Positions 1 to 13,899 of a stretch of DNA of 64,000 nt are shown here, piece after piece. The position numbers were made by a program, and so were the translations under genes. The notes under the pieces are model-generated. The model worked only from the letters and a program-made list of their open reading frames with translations, was not told the DNA's origin and made no database searches. Numbering within the stretch: the stretch's first letter is position 1; each line of letters opens with the position of its first letter. The stretch covers positions 1,755,581-1,819,580 of the forward strand of contig CAJNOP010000009.1 in the NCBI GenBank assembly GCA_905250075.1, written 5' to 3'. Source of the stretch: Rotaria sp. Silwood1 (Eukaryota; Rotifera; Eurotatoria; Philodinida; Philodinidae).

Positions 1-2122
1 AAGAAAATCACTTGTTAATTCCCATTCTTGTTCAAGAAATTCTTCTAAAGTTTGAGATGGAAATAAATGTTGTTCTAAAGTTTTTAATGTTAAAGACGAA
101 TTATTTAATGATTGACGAGAATAAAGATCAATATTTGCTTGATCATTTTTAGTTTGAGATTCTATAGATTTTAGATTTTTTTCTAGAGCTATTGAATGAT
201 TACTATGTTTCAATTGAGATAAATGTGGTTTTTTTGATGGAGGACGACCAACTGGTCTTGGACCGTCTTCATTTGAATAATGACGTTTTTTATGAAATTG
301 TACAGCTTTATTTAATTTATCTTTTTCAATTATTTGATAATCGTCATTATTCACTTCAATTCTGAAAGGATAATTTTAAGATTTTCTTCTTTTTTTTTTT
401 TAAATAAAAAAAAATTTGATGTTTACTTGATTTTTGGAGTAAACGTCTCTTTTGATGAAAGAATATTATTAATATTAGAAGAAATAGTTGTACATATAGA
501 TGTTAATGATTGCTGATCACTATTCGCATTTGATGATTTTAAATTAAAAATTGTTAAATCTCTGTTCAATGATAAAAAAAAAAATAATTTAGAAATAATA
601 ATGAATTTTGTAAATAAATATGTGAAAGAAAAAAAAAACTTGTTCAATTCAATATATTTGTATTAATGAGTCATTTTATTTTCTATAGAATTGAAAACAT
701 CTCTGTTTCATCTCTTGATTAGTACAATTTAAATTTACTTCATAAGAAAAATAACCTTGCAATCGCTTTTGAATACTACGTGTCGTTTCTTAAATCATCT
801 TTAATGGCTCAAATATGCTGTATTAAAATTATATCAATTACATAACAGCTATCTATTCGAAATGTCATTGCAAAGTTATAAAGAATAATATTCAAGTACA
901 AACTTTGTATCTGTGAGTGATGGATTTTGACTTGATGATGAAAAAGAAGCTCGTTCTTGTCTATTGAATTCAAGATTATCTGAATGATTAATTTTTGATG
1001 TAACTTTTAATAAATTTTGACTAGTTTCATTGTTTAATTTTTCTTGTGTTTCTGATGATAATGAATGATTTGTATGAGTTCTAGTAGTATTAACAAAATC
1101 AGATAATTCCGATGGATTTCCTTTGTTTTGTGAATTCTATATCATCAAAACAAGAACAAATAAAATATGGATATAAAAATTTAATTTACATGATTTCGTT
1201 CTGATGATTGATATTGAAATGCAGGCACCTGTCTTATAAATTTCTAAATCATTAAAAAAAAATATTTATTTATTTAATAGAATATTCCTATAGTTTCGTA
1301 CAGAAAATTTCGGTCGATGATATTCACAATAAATTGGATATTGACAATTATTTTTTCTAACATCTTCATATAATAATCCCGCTTGTTGTGCACATGTAAC
1401 ATGAAATAATTGTGAACAATTTTTAACTCTACATTCGCAACATGCACCTTTAATTGCATCTGATTTTGAACGTCCATTTTTAATACAAATTGAGCATGGT
1501 TGACCATAACGTATTGATGGAATTTTTGAAAGTATAATTGGTTCCATGGTTTCATCATTACCAAATGATACTTCAGGTATATAAAGTGCACATATAACAT
1601 GTGCCCAATTACCATCCGATGTTCGTTTCATTGCACCTTCTATTAATGGACATAAACGACATGGCTTAAAAGAAAAAAAAACACGTTAAATAAGAATAAA
1701 ATAAAATAAAAATACAAATTTCATACTGCTTGAATTGCGCCAACTTCACATCGACGACAATACCAATCACCATCAGGAATTGATACAATTCCATAACAAG
1801 CTATTTAACAAATATATGTATATATAATTTTAAATGAATAATTTGAATATTTTGTTTTTCTTTTCTAACCTGTATGACAAGCTACTGTACAACCTTTTCC
1901 ATCACAATAAACCAGAGCATTGTTTGAAAATCCTTGATCATCAGAACAAACACAGCAACCACCAACTAATTCTTCATGATTTGTCATATTTTTGTTATTA
2001 TTATTTTCATATTTACAATTAAAATTATTTTTTGTATCATTATCATCGTTATCAATTGACAATAATGTTTTAGAACCTTTCATCAAATAGATATAAGACA
2101 AAAAATATATCGAACGAGACAC
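1..2122 (-). CDS. MLLT10: MLLT10/AF10-like PHD-finger chromatin protein, 3' part cut by window edge
   Basis: Seven exons keep phase on the minus strand: 2122-1870, 1800-1727, 1664-1302, 1244-1191, 1136-904, 561-427 and 361 to beyond base 1. Exon 1 carries the start of a PHD finger (GGCCVCSDDQGF, Cys56/57/59). Exons 2-3 complete it and add the extended PHD, including KRTSDGNWAHVICALYIPEV and a CNICxxxG-like zinc knuckle. This PHD-knuckle-ePHD order is diagnostic of the AF10/AF17 family, which reads unmodified histone H3 and recruits DOT1L for H3K79 methylation. Exon 7 has a GRPP basic patch and then QTLEEFLEQEWELTSDFL, which matches the start of the octapeptide/leucine-zipper region that binds DOT1L. 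The rest lies left of the window. The start is the first ATG of the open exon; Met14 or Met46 could also be used. The gene diverges from MGRN1. Confidence 0.9.
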
Positions 2123-2271
2123 TCAGCTGCTTTTTTCATGATTCACCATTCTAGAGGACAAACAATATTTTATGAATGGTGGATTGAATGCAAATGGTAA
2201 AATATGGTCATTAAGCAGAGTGGATATCATCAATCAATTTTATGTTTATTTCTTGTTTTGAGATTTTATAA
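2123..2271. promoter_or_regulatory. Short divergent intergenic region between MLLT10-like and MGRN1
   Basis: Only 149 bases separate the two start codons, which point away from each other, so this stretch must hold both promoters or 5' ends. A T-rich run ending in AG at 2261-2262 lies 9 bases before the MGRN1 ATG and resembles a splice acceptor. I see no clear TATA box. That it is a shared promoter is inferred from position only. Confidence 0.45.
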
Positions 2272-3909
2272 ATGGGAATTTATTATAGTTTAACATCAGT
2301 ATTTTCATCAACAACAGAAACAAATCATATAAATGTACATTCAAATTCTAAATCTAAAAAAAGAAGACGTCGACGTCATAAACAAAACCACTTATTAAAT
2401 CGATTTTTTTTGGGTTCGAAACATTTTTTTATTAATACACAACCACATACGTGCCTTTTTAATGAATATTATTATTTCAATTCAAAAAAAGATGTACTAA
2501 ATCCTGTACATTTACAGGTTTCATTACCTGAAACAAATCAACCAACACTTACACGACCAATTCAATGTACTATAGCAATACGAAGAGATTCACTTAAATT
2601 AATTCATTGTTATGATGATTATTATTCAATTGATTTTACTTTCGATACTGATCGTCCAGTGCAAATCTACAGTATGTTTTTGTTTTTTTTTCGTTATTCA
2701 TTTCAATTCAGTTTCTTTACTTTTTTTTCTTTTAGTCTATTTTATGGCACATGAAGTCTACACAAATAATAGTGGATCATTATCATATGTTTCATGTAAA
2801 AAATCAAGTCATACACATACATTTAAACAATATTATGTATTTAATCGGCCTGCTGGTCATGGACAAATATTTTCATCAATACCAAATGATATTCATTTAC
2901 CATTATCAGTATTAAATGAAAATCATCATAATTGTACAATAAAAAATCGCGTTTATCCAATAGTTATTGTTTGTCGAGAAATAAATTCTCAATTAACTAA
3001 GTAAGAAATATAATCTGTTGTTTTTTTTCCAAATAATTCATTTAATTTTTTTTTTCTTTTTATAGAAGCCCATCAACAATTTGTGGTACAGCATCAACTG
3101 AGAATACAGCTGCTGCTCTAGCATCATTTCCAACATTTGATCAATATCATATCGTATTAGCAACAATAAAACTTCTTCGATTGAATGATACAATATCAAC
3201 AATAACTCCTGATCGTGTAACAATTGTTTTACTCAATCAAAAACATGTTTATAATGGAATTGTTTTTAAATTATTTGAAATTTATAGTATTGAAAATCAT
3301 CCATTAAAATTATCAAATAATAATAATAATGATAAAAGAAAAATTTCAAAAGGTAATAAATCATTAATGAAAGTTGTTACAACATCAACTATTAATGAAA
3401 ATGAACCATTTTTAAATCGGTAAAAAATACAAAAAATAAAAACTTTTTAATTTATATTCATTTCATTTCTTTATTTTAGTGCAAAGGAAATTGATGTAGT
3501 TAAAAAATCTTCATCTGATTTTGATTTAGTATTAAATAATACTAATGAAAGTACTTGTGTTATTTGTTTAACTGATAAACGTAATGTTTTATTACTTCCA
3601 TGTCGACATTTATGTCTATGTGGTTCATGTGCTGAAAACTTGAAATTTCAATCAGCCAATTGTCCGATATGTCGTGTACCGTTTCGTGCATTACTACAAA
3701 TGAATGCATTACGTTATCGAAAACATTTTTTAATTAATCGTCAATATAGTGATGATGAAGACGAATTAATGTATGAAAATATTTCATTAATTGATGCACT
3801 TAATTTAGCAACATCAACAACAAAACAAATTCATAAAACTAATTGTAATATTCAACAGAATATAACAACCAATGATATTAAGTATTTTTGTAGTGAACAT
3901 ACAGTTTAA
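2272..3909 (+). CDS. MGRN1: Mahogunin-type RING E3 ubiquitin ligase (MGRN1/RNF157)
   Basis: Four exons join in phase: 2272-2671, 2736-3000, 3066-3419 and 3480-3909, giving 482 residues. The N terminus is MGIYYS, with Gly2 available for myristoylation as in animal mahogunin. A basic stretch follows, then the family's N-terminal beta domain, recognisable from IRRDSLKLIH, a DFTFDTD strand and FNRPAGHGQ. The C-terminal RING is C3HC4-like: TCVICLTDKRNVLLLPCRHL, then LCGSC and NCPICRVPFRALLQM, around residues 365-415. The RALLQ tail after the last cysteine pair is typical of MGRN1. Members act in endosome-to-lysosome traffic and ubiquitinate TSG101. All three introns are 60-66 bases. AATAAA-like signals follow near 4060. 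Confidence 0.93.
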
Positions 3910-6137
3910 TGTCTGTGATATTCAGTATATTATTGTTAGAGGTAGATTTATTTTTTTAGAAATTGCATGTTGAGTTGATTTTCTTTTTTCTTTTGTTTTT
4001 TTTTCTTTTTGTAAAAATTAAAATTCTATTTATTCTTATTAAAATTAAAACCAAGTCTACTAATAAAAATTAAAATCTTTTGTCTTGTTTTTTGTTTTCT
4101 AGAAATAAGATTCCAATAAAAAGATCGACAGAAAATGTATTCATTTGGGAATATAGTCGGAAAATATATGTAATTTCTGCCTACTCTTCACAGTTAGACA
4201 TATTGAACGATTATGACTTCATTTATCATTTGTGCATGATCGGATTTCTCATGCAAATAAGCCCACATATTATTGTAAGAATAGTCGAGAAATTTCTTTC
4301 GATATTCGTATAGAATTTGATTTAGACAGCAAAGACAATGTAGTCAGATTACAATATTGAAAGTATTTTGATGAAATCGATATGAGAAATAAATCATAAT
4401 AAAAATAATGCTTTTTTTCCCTGCAGCTGACTTTGTCAAATGAAAACGAACAAAAAAAAATATCGTGTTTTGTTGATTCATACGTAGGTATAATCAGCTC
4501 TGATTTCGTCATTTCTTGATTAATCAAAATGACTCTATTCGATTTGTTGTTACAAGATCAAATATAAGTGTGATAATGATGTTTACTAATATTATTCGAT
4601 AAATAGAATCCAGAACGTAGGACGAATAATGATCCCATAAAAGTCAATTTGATGATATTTAAGAGGCTGCTATCATCTAATCAGTTTCTTTTCTAATGTG
4701 TATTTATATTTCCCTACCGTTTGCTTTTACGAAGTTTCTTTATCTAACGACTATTTATTGAGTAAGATCATTAGCAGAGACTTTTTTCTTGGCAATTTTT
4801 ATTCATTCTCATAGGTACAATAAAAGAGAATTATTAACTCAGCAATATATACAAAAGCAAAAAAGATCCAGGGAAAAATACCAGAAATCTTCTATAATAA
4901 CACAACTGCTATTTCCTGCTTGGAATAAAGGATGGATACGATTAAGCTTCTTTTTTCTTCTTTTTTCTACTACTATTAGTACTTTCATTCTGTCTTTTTT
5001 TATGGGGTTTCATCAATGACAGGGTCTGCTATGCAATAAAAGAAAATGCGTTTTTCCAGATTGACTTTTTGTCCTGTTAACGTTAATGAGTCTCATTTCG
5101 ATGACGACGAGCAAGGACAACAAAACACTTTGTAAAGTCTACAATCATTGTCACGATCAGTAATTAGACTTAATACTTTACTTCCATACATTGACATGTT
5201 TGATGTATTATTATTATTATTTTCTTTTGCGCTCGTCTACTAGCTCAGGTATGTACATAACTAAACGAGAAAAAAATATATTTGTCTGATGACGTAAGTT
5301 ACCCATCTTTCACATCGACTACATTGTAATCATCTGTTATTTTTTCACAGATTGAATAAATGCATAAAATAATCAAACATTTACAAAGACAGAAAAGACT
5401 TGTTTCCTTACATGATTTTGTTAAATTTTTATATTATTATTACATGATTAAGAGAACAAATGAATCTATGAGCAGAGACAGTGTGTGTGTGTGTAAAAAA
5501 AAGAAAAAGTTCCATTTGCCTCTTTTACTCTCTCACAGCATGTTACTGTGTACCTTTGCGTTCGTCGACGCAACAATATACCATTTTCTCGCTTTTGCTT
5601 TTATTTCTTGGGTTGTCTAGTTGGGATGCAACGCATATGTGCATAAAGAAGAAAAAAAATGCATGAATATTATTACGATATACATCGTATGCTCGTTATT
5701 ATTACATGTACAGAGAAAAAAAAACATGAAACTTGACATTTAATCGAATTTTATATAATCAAGGCTAAGAACTTGTTCAAATTTAAGTAAGATAAAAATA
5801 AAAGAATAAAAGATGTTTCTTTTTTTCCTTTCTTTTTTCCTTCAAAGAAAAAAAACAAAACAAACACCTACGTTGTATGAATGTGCTCCTTTCGTTTTCT
5901 TTTTTTTTCAAACATTACTTTCTATTTTTAGATTTTTATTTTGTTTTTGTTTCGTCGTTCTGTCCTTCCTATACCTTTTTTTTCAATCATATCAAAATAT
6001 AGCAAATAAACGATAGAAACATTGATGATTTGTACATAGTCACATCCTTGTGTGTGAGTAAGTCTGAATAATCTTGACAATATTTATTGTTGCTTTTATT
6101 TGAATAGAACGCACGTGTTTGGAAGAAAAAAAAAACG
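3910..6137. other. Non-coding interval between MGRN1 and the PCTAIRE kinase
   Basis: This 2.2 kb stretch is AT-rich with T and A runs, a short GT microsatellite near 5482-5497 and no reading frame with protein-like composition. The left end should hold the MGRN1 3' UTR and the right end the kinase 5' UTR. A pyrimidine-poor acceptor-like site ends at 6107, 30 bases before the kinase ATG. No other feature was recognised. Confidence 0.5.
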
Positions 6138-9100
6138 ATGGAGGTTAGTTCGAAAATAGCAAAAACATTTAAGCGATTTACAATACCAAGAAGTACATCA
6201 TCGATTGGTTCGTTTACAACATCAAACGGTACTGCAACTAATACAGAACAAAATTCAGAAGAATTAACACCACCATCATCATCATCACATCATAAACATC
6301 CACCGCTTTCTTATGCTCAACATCTTCGACCAATGCAGCAACATTATTCACAAGAAGATTTAAATACGTCAATTCCTGAACAACAAAACTATTATTTATC
6401 TACTCGACCAGTAAATAGTGATATATCATCATTTATGATCCGTTCAACACCAACAGATTTAAATTCATCAACAAATGAGTATGCAACAAAAAAAAGCAAA
6501 GTAAATTTAAAACTAATCGATTGATTTTTTTTTTGAAGATTTTGAAATTACAACTATTATTTTTTAGATGCATGTAACTAATAAGAAATCGTCTAATAAA
6601 CGTGATATTAATTTTAATGATATAAACGATGTATCTCTTGATAGTAATAATAACACAACAATAAAAACAAATGAAAAACAACGTTCATCAATTAAATCTT
6701 TATTGACAAAAAAATTTCAACCATTAACAGTATCATCATCGGTTAATATAACAGATAAACCAAAAAAACCACGTAATTCATTTCGTCATTTTCCTCATTT
6801 TCTTAAACGAAGTCATAGTACAAATACAGATCTATCAACAATAGCAAAAACAAATCATCAACAAAATTCACTCAATATTGATATGGTTTATCCACATTTA
6901 CAAACACAAATTTCTGCCAATGCTGATTCAGCATACACAACATGTTTAAGTACAAGTCTTATATCTAATCCTAATGGTACAACATTAGTACCAATATCTG
7001 AAGAAGAAAATTATTTTCCAATACAACAACAAAATAGATTAAAATCACCGTATGATAATATAGATCACATGAGTTCAAATCAATCGGACAGTGGAACATT
7101 AACTCGTCAATATGTACAAAAAACTTTATCCAACTTAAGTAAGAATTTCTCTCATGAAAATATCATTATTTATGAGTGTCTAAGTATATCATATTATTGT
7201 CAGACTATAATAGATATCTCTGTCTGTCACTCAACTGTCTATCTTTACATACCGAAACACTTTTCAGCTAATAGATCTTCTTTTATCAGTAGATATACAC
7301 CAAGCCATGCAAACATGTACTCAAACATGAATAGTTTGGACTTAAAAGTCAATTTTCAAACTACTAGCATGTGTCATTAATAAATAGAAAAAATTTATTA
7401 AATAAAAATCTTGACTAAATTTTATTCTCAATATATGTATATAAGAAAACTATGGAAAACACAAAATTAAGATAGAATTCGAAACATGTCACAGACGTAT
7501 AGATCAAGCCTTGCGCTATAATCTAAAAAACTTATGTATTTTTATTTTCATTAAACAGGTGCATCATCATCATCACTTTCGGGTACTTCATCAACATCAA
7601 ATAAATATCAAAATGCTAATAATTATTTTCAACATCCAGATGATTCAATAGTAACATCGAAAATTTCATCATCCGAATCATCGACTACTGATAAAGCACT
7701 TTCTGTTGTTACTAATTATAATGGTAATAATAAAACATATTTAACTAATTCTATCAGTTTACATGGAGATGCTAACTATTTAATGAATAATAATCATCTA
7801 TCCACATCAAACACAAATAATAATAACAAAGGTTTGTTATTGAAAACAACTGTAGACTAATTTCTTTTGTATATTTTTCTTGTGGTATTTTTTTTTGTTT
7901 ATTAGAACGAACAGCTATTCATCAAACAATGTCGTTAAAAGCAGATAGTGAAAATACCAATATGAATCAACAAGTATCAAAAGTTAAAATGCGTGATCAT
8001 AGTGCAAAAAAGAAAAAAGGTTTACGTGAACTTAAATCACGTATATCATTACCACCTGAAATCAGAAATGCTTATGTACAACCTACAAATAATAATATTA
8101 ATTATCAAACAACAGAATCAAATAATATTCGATCAAAATTAGCACAACGTTCATCATATTATCAAACAACTTCATCATCAATTCAAACACTTAATGATGT
8201 TCTAAATCAATCGAATATATCATCATCACGTTTATCACCACAATTTACTTCAAGTATAGGTGGACCATTAAGTCGAAATGAACATCGACTTTCAATGCTT
8301 GATCTTGGTTTTGGTAAAATTGAATCTTATGTCAAATTAGAAAAACTAGGAGAAGGTAAATAGAATAAAAGAAAAAAAAAATTAAAAACCTACAGTATTT
8401 GCTTTGTGTTCTCTTTTTTTTCTTATGTAAAATAGGTACTTATGCAACGGTTTATAAAGGAACATCGAGTTTGCTTAGTGGCTATGTTGCATTAAAAGAA
8501 ATTCGACTTGAACAAGAAGAAGGTATGATTAAATATTTATTTTTATCGGTCGATTAACGTTTCGAAGGTTATTTTCTTATCAAAAATATAAGATGACAAG
8601 TTTATTTCCTTATGTCATATGAATGACAATACATCAAATGCATCGGAAATGAATTTTTTTAAATAATAATTAGATATTCAAAGATCATATTGCTTCTTTT
8701 TAATGAACAATTAATAGGCAATGAAAAGAAAGGCTTTAAATAATAAACATAAATTAAGTTTTAAGCTTTTTCAGTAGTGAATCGTTATTTTTTATTAATA
8801 TTGATTGTATAAAATTTATATTAAAAATTTTACAAATTTTTCTAAATCCAGACTGAACTATGATATTAAAATAGAAACTGTTGCTGGTTTAATTTAAAAG
8901 TATTATTAACTAAGATGTCAACACAAGACATTTAAGTAGATAGACTTCCATTACCATCGAAAAGATTTCAAATCCTATTAGCACTGCAATAAGTTTAAGA
9001 TAAGTAATAAACAATACAAGATATGACAAGACACAATACTTCTTTAAGTTACAAAAGCCCAAACTTTTGTGCATGTTATTATCTCAGTTGTAAATACTCT

Positions 9101-10099
9101 TAATCCTAATAACTTTTTTTTTTATTTAATTAAAAATATATAAATTTCATTTGCAATATTCTAGGTGCACCATGTACAGCACTACGTGAAGTGAGCCTAT
9201 TAAAAGGTCTTAAACATAATAATATTGTTAGTTTATATGATATTATATTTGATAAAACAACATTAACACTTGTATTTGAATATGTTGAAAAAGATTTAAA
9301 ACAATATATGGATGATTGTGCAAATATGCTTAATATGAAAAATGTTCGTTTATTTTTATTTCAACTTTTACGTGGTCTTGAATATTGTCATGCAAGAAAA
9401 ATTCTTCATCGTGATTTAAAGTAAATATTAAATTTTTCATTTGTTTTTATTTTTCAATATTTCTATTTTAGACCACAAAATTTATTAATTAATGAACGTG
9501 GTGAACTAAAATTAGCTGATTTTGGTCTTGCACGTATTAAATCATTTCCAACAAAAACATATTCACATGAAGTTGTTACATTATGGTATAGACCACCAGA
9601 TGTTTTACTTGGTAGTACAGAATATTCAACACCAATTGACATATGGGCTGTTGGTTGTATTTTTTATGAAATGGCAATGGGTCGACCATTATTTGCTGGT
9701 ACAAAAGTGGAAGAACAATTACATTTCATATTTAAATCTCTTGGTACACCAACTGAACATACATTACCCGGTGTTACATCAAATCCTGATTTTCAAGCAC
9801 TAAGAATACCTTTTTATTATGGTGAAGCATTAAGTCGTTTAGCGCCACGACTTGATCAAAATGGTATTGATTTATTAGATAAATTTTTACGTTATAATCC
9901 TAATTCTCGAATATCGGCACATGATGCAATGATGCATCAATTTTTTTCATGTTATCCACCAGAAATACATAAATTGGGACCATTACAATCAATATTAGAT
10001 CTAAATGAAATATCATTAACAAAAGATCATGGTTCTAAACTTCTTTCAGCATCGCTTATGAAAACGGCTATTTCAAAACGATCGAGTGTTCATCTGTGA
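6138..10099 (+). CDS. CDK16/17/18: PCTAIRE-family cyclin-dependent kinase (CDK16/17/18)
   Basis: Seven exons join in phase: 6138-6500, 6568-7138, 7559-7831, 7906-8355, 8436-8522, 9165-9420 and 9472-10099, giving 875 residues. The kinase domain spans about residues 543-826. It has the glycine loop [13 protein letters not shown], the ALKEIRL lysine, HRDLKPQN, LADFGLA, and an activation segment ending [10 protein letters not shown]. The cyclin-binding helix reads PCTALRE, against PCTAIRE in most animals, which places it in the CDK16/17/18 branch. The segment before the kinase ([11 protein letters not shown]) also matches that branch. These kinases act with cyclin Y in vesicle traffic and neurite growth. 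The Ser/Thr/Asn-rich N-terminal extension of about 540 residues is much longer than in vertebrate members. One intron (8523-9164) is unusually long here. Confidence 0.95.
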
Positions 10100-10670
10100 T
10101 GTGTTTGTTTTTGTCTTTTCTTGCTTGTCGAACCTCATTTATATATATACATATATTTATATATATACATATATATATATATATCATCTGTACATTATTT
10201 TACCATCTAAATTCCCATTTTGTTTTTCTTGCGACTTTGTTATTTCTTTTTCTTTTCGAGTCATTCATATATAGGATCCATTTGCGTATGAAATATTTAT
10301 CTATATATGGAAAATAACATTTCTCTTTAAATAACAGTACAATCTGAGAACGTGTGAAACAATACACATAACAATAAACAAAGAAATAAACAGCTATCAG
10401 TCTAGCAATAGATATTAAATATTTGCTTTTTTATGTATCTTGTTATTCTGACAACATGTCGTTCCTATTATGACAAGATTTATGCTACTTTCGTTGATGT
10501 TTATTATATGTGCAGATGTATTAAATTAAGTTATTTAGTAATTAGATTTTTTTCTGAAAACTTTTTACACTTAAAGAATACAGTTGCTTCTTGTTTTTTT
10601 GATAATACACTGCTATCGTCTTATGTTCATTTTTATAAACGAACAAATACTCTTTTAGATTATTTAATAA
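10100..10670. other. Kinase 3' flank and NRBF2 5' flank with TA-rich microsatellite
   Basis: The interval holds an alternating TA/TACA tract at about 10139-10185, several AATAAA-like signals near 10370-10390, and at its right end a pyrimidine run ending in AG at 10657-10658, 12 bases before the NRBF2 start. No gene seen. Confidence 0.5.
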
Positions 10671-13598
10671 ATGGAACTTGAAAACCCACTATCACTTCCA
10701 CATGTATAGCTTTTGCTTATTCAAATCGATATTTAAATGAATCGTTTTTTAAATATTAGGCTCATCAACAAATTCGTTTCGGTGATATTCAAGCATCTGT
10801 ACATAAATGGTCAAAAGCAATTGAATATTATTTACGTGGAATAGGTCAATAAAAATTTTTGATTCTTTTAAATTGACTCTTATTATCTATTTTGTAGAAT
10901 ATCTTAAAGTAATTCAAAATACTCTGAATGATGATAATTTGAAATCAATTATAGAAGCACAAATAATACAATGTGAGAAAACAATTAATTTATGTCGTTT
11001 AAAAGATCGATCAGAACAGGTAAATATTTCAGAAAAAAAAACAATTAACAGATTTATCTCCTCTAGAAAATCAATACAGTAATCAACTCTTGTAAAGTTT
11101 GATCGAATCTTATCAGATTTTATCATCTGTAGAAATATTGATGCGAGCCGAGTGACGAAGTCAGATTTTGAACCTCAGTTTCGGTATATGATCAAATTAT
11201 ATAGTAAAGCTACGTTGACAAGTAATGGCCGAGTTGTAATCGGTTGACCTTTTTTTTGTAGCTGATACAGTTCGGTCGGTTGAAAAAATCTTTTACACCG
11301 ATGAAAACTGGCCGGTTTTTGTGTCATTATTAGTCGGTTAATGAGAATGGCTTCAAAAAATATTCATATGTTTTTTACACTTCGGTTTTTACAAATCTCC
11401 GAGATGAAATATCATGTAGTAGCGGTTTATATCTGCTCGGTTTCTCTAAGATGAATATATGATATGTCTATATAAAGCGCAAAAAAAGAGTGATTTACCC
11501 ATCACGCTAATTGCTAAATTCGAAATCTTGAATTTTTTCATGCATTCTTGTCAGACAAACTCAACATTTCTCTTTAGACGAGAATCAAAACCTAAATTTG
11601 ATCTTTACCAAAAGATATATAATGTAATTTTAGTTAGCGTAGCACAGTATGAATAAATAGAATAAAAAATAAATCTAATAGTTTCTGAAACAACACTATT
11701 TGATTATTTTAATATGAACGAGAAAATTTGTTTTCAAAAAATTTTAATAGAAACAAATAGCATATCTATAAAATATTTTCCAACCGATGAAGACTAACCG
11801 GTCCGAATCGGTTTCAACTTTGTGTCATAGAATGCCGTGAAAATTAATCACGTCTTTACCCTTTGTTTACCAATTTAAGAGAGAAAAAACGTTTTCCGAC
11901 AATTTTTTTTACTATCCATGATGTGACTCTAACGTGTTTCATAATAAAATCATGATATGAATGCCCCTACTACCTGACATATGTCTTTATGCGAATGTCT
12001 ATAAAAAGAACATAAATGACAATCGATTGCGTTACTTTCATACAATAATAAGACTTGTGACGCATATATGCGTCGTCGGTAACCAAAGGATTAAAAAGTC
12101 AAACTATGCAATTACTTCACTTATCCACATTGAATAGTCCTACGGTCAAATATCAATGTTCAACTGTATGGCGTATCCACTGTTTCGCATCTGTTGAATC
12201 CGCTATTAATTCTATTAATAAGAATTTCATGTAATTTTTAATGAAATGTCCAATTTTGCACAGTATAATCGAATAACTCCGAGACTTTTTAGATTGTGTT
12301 TCTTCCAATAGTAACCTACCTCTGACAGAAAAAAAACAAATTGGAACATTTAATAAGAGAATTGTTATTTTCCCGAACTAGATTATATCTCAATCCAAAA
12401 AGTTGCTAAAGAACATAATTTCTCAAATACTTATTCTCTCTTTATTGAACTTTGTTAGCTTTTGCTTACTGCTAGACGATGGCATGCGACTTAACTGAAA
12501 TCTTTGTATATAGGTGTGAGCATTTATCTGATCTACCTGTGCACGTATAAACGGTGTTTCATAAGTTTTGATCTCTGTTTTTCTGTATCTCAGCCGTATT
12601 TGAAGAGTAGCACATAAGTGATCATCGAAGAGAAATTAGGCTCAATTTGCATCGACTAAAAAAATTCTCTATTGGTAAAAATATTGGAAAAAATGTATCA
12701 GATTTACTTTTTCAGCATGGCCAAACGTTATGGAATTTCACTATTTCGTCTCTGGTCATCCCTATCTGCCTAAAATAAAAAAGCATATATGCTGAAATTT
12801 CCAGTGTAGACAAATCTCAGTTAAGTCTGTCATTCATGAAAATCTCGATCCAGTTGAAGAGTTTAAAAATGGCAAGAAAGATTTCAAAAATTTGACCAAA
12901 AAAATTAAGAAGTCAATACTTCATCTGAATTTCATAGACTTCTACAAAAAAAAACCATCTCAGATACTTGTCATAATCTTATTTGTGTGTTCTTTATGAA
13001 AACCAAATCTTGAAGTCTAATCGATTTATGCCAGAATCGAACTGTTTGATATGTTAGTGAGCTTATCAATCATCGAATCTCACAGATTTTGACACCGAAC
13101 TTATTCAATTGAGCTTTTTTTTTGTTCTAGGCAATAAAACTTCAACAAGCAGAACGCTTATCAAAAATGACTCGTGCACATTCAACATCAAATCTAAAAT
13201 CTTCAACAAAACCAAATAGAATGATGTCAAGACATAATACATTACAATTAGAAAATACGGTTATGCTAGGTGGTCATGATGGTATGGATTCATTTGCTGC
13301 ATTTATTTTTCCAAAAAATCAGAATACTAGTGAAACAAGTCCGACACAAAAGACCCCGATTACTGCAAAGAAAAATAAAAAACATGATTCACATAAATTA
13401 GAAGAATTACAAATGAGTTATGAAGCATTAAAAACTCACCTTAAAGAAGCGTTTGATGATATTGAACGACTTAAATTTGAAAATAATCAATTACGTTTAC
13501 AACGAGAAGCAAATACAATACAAGAACATAACGAATCAAAATTAGTTACAAATAGTGATGAAGAAGACTCCGAGAATGAACTTGAAGATACACTATAA
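10671..13598 (+). CDS. NRBF2: Nuclear receptor-binding factor 2-like autophagy protein (NRBF2)
   Basis: Four exons join in phase: 10671-10703, 10760-10844, 10898-11019 and 13131-13598, giving 235 residues. The short first exon encodes MELENPLSLPH. The next gives AHQQIRFGDIQASVHKW, aligning with the start of the MIT domain of animal NRBF2 (MEGPLNLAHQQ). Residues about 170-210 form a coiled coil rich in Leu, Glu and Lys, as expected, and the tail is acidic. NRBF2 is a subunit of the ATG14-containing PI3-kinase complex I and tunes autophagy. Two introns are 53-56 bases, but the third is 2.1 kb. The family call rests on domain order and the N-terminal motif; the middle is poorly conserved. Confidence 0.83.
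11020..13130 (+). other. Anomalously long NRBF2 intron, possibly holding a decayed insertion
   Basis: This 2.1 kb intron has canonical GT and a TTTTGTTCTAG acceptor, but is about forty times longer than the other NRBF2 introns. Its left part is richer in CGG/CCG words. Two similar blocks occur about 500 bases apart (near 11298-11335 and 11787-11828), both with ACCGATGAA, CCGG and TTTGTGTCAT. No coding frame is recognisable, so I only suggest an old repeat insertion. Confidence 0.4.
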
Positions 13599-13899
13599 TT
13601 TTTATATTTATTTGTCCTTGTTTTATTGTTTTGTATCTTAAATGCATAAATTCAATCAATTCTATTTTTGTCTTTTTTCCCGCGTGATTCGAAATATATA
13701 TATTGCTAATCAAAATATATGTTTTCGTGATGTTACCTAAATAAAAAAAAAAAACTTTATCAACTCAAAAATCGTATGTGAATATTCGCACATTTAATAA
13801 CAATCACAGATCTTCTATTTTCTCATAACATATACATTTAACTATAAAATAGAGAATACAGAAACTCAACGATAGTGAGCTAATAGGAGATATATCAAA
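13599..13899. other. Interval between NRBF2 and lysozyme
   Basis: About 300 bases of AT-rich DNA holding the NRBF2 3' end and the compact upstream region of the lysozyme gene. A TATAAAATAG string lies at about 13844-13853, roughly 50 bases before the lysozyme ATG, and could be a TATA element. Confidence 0.4.
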
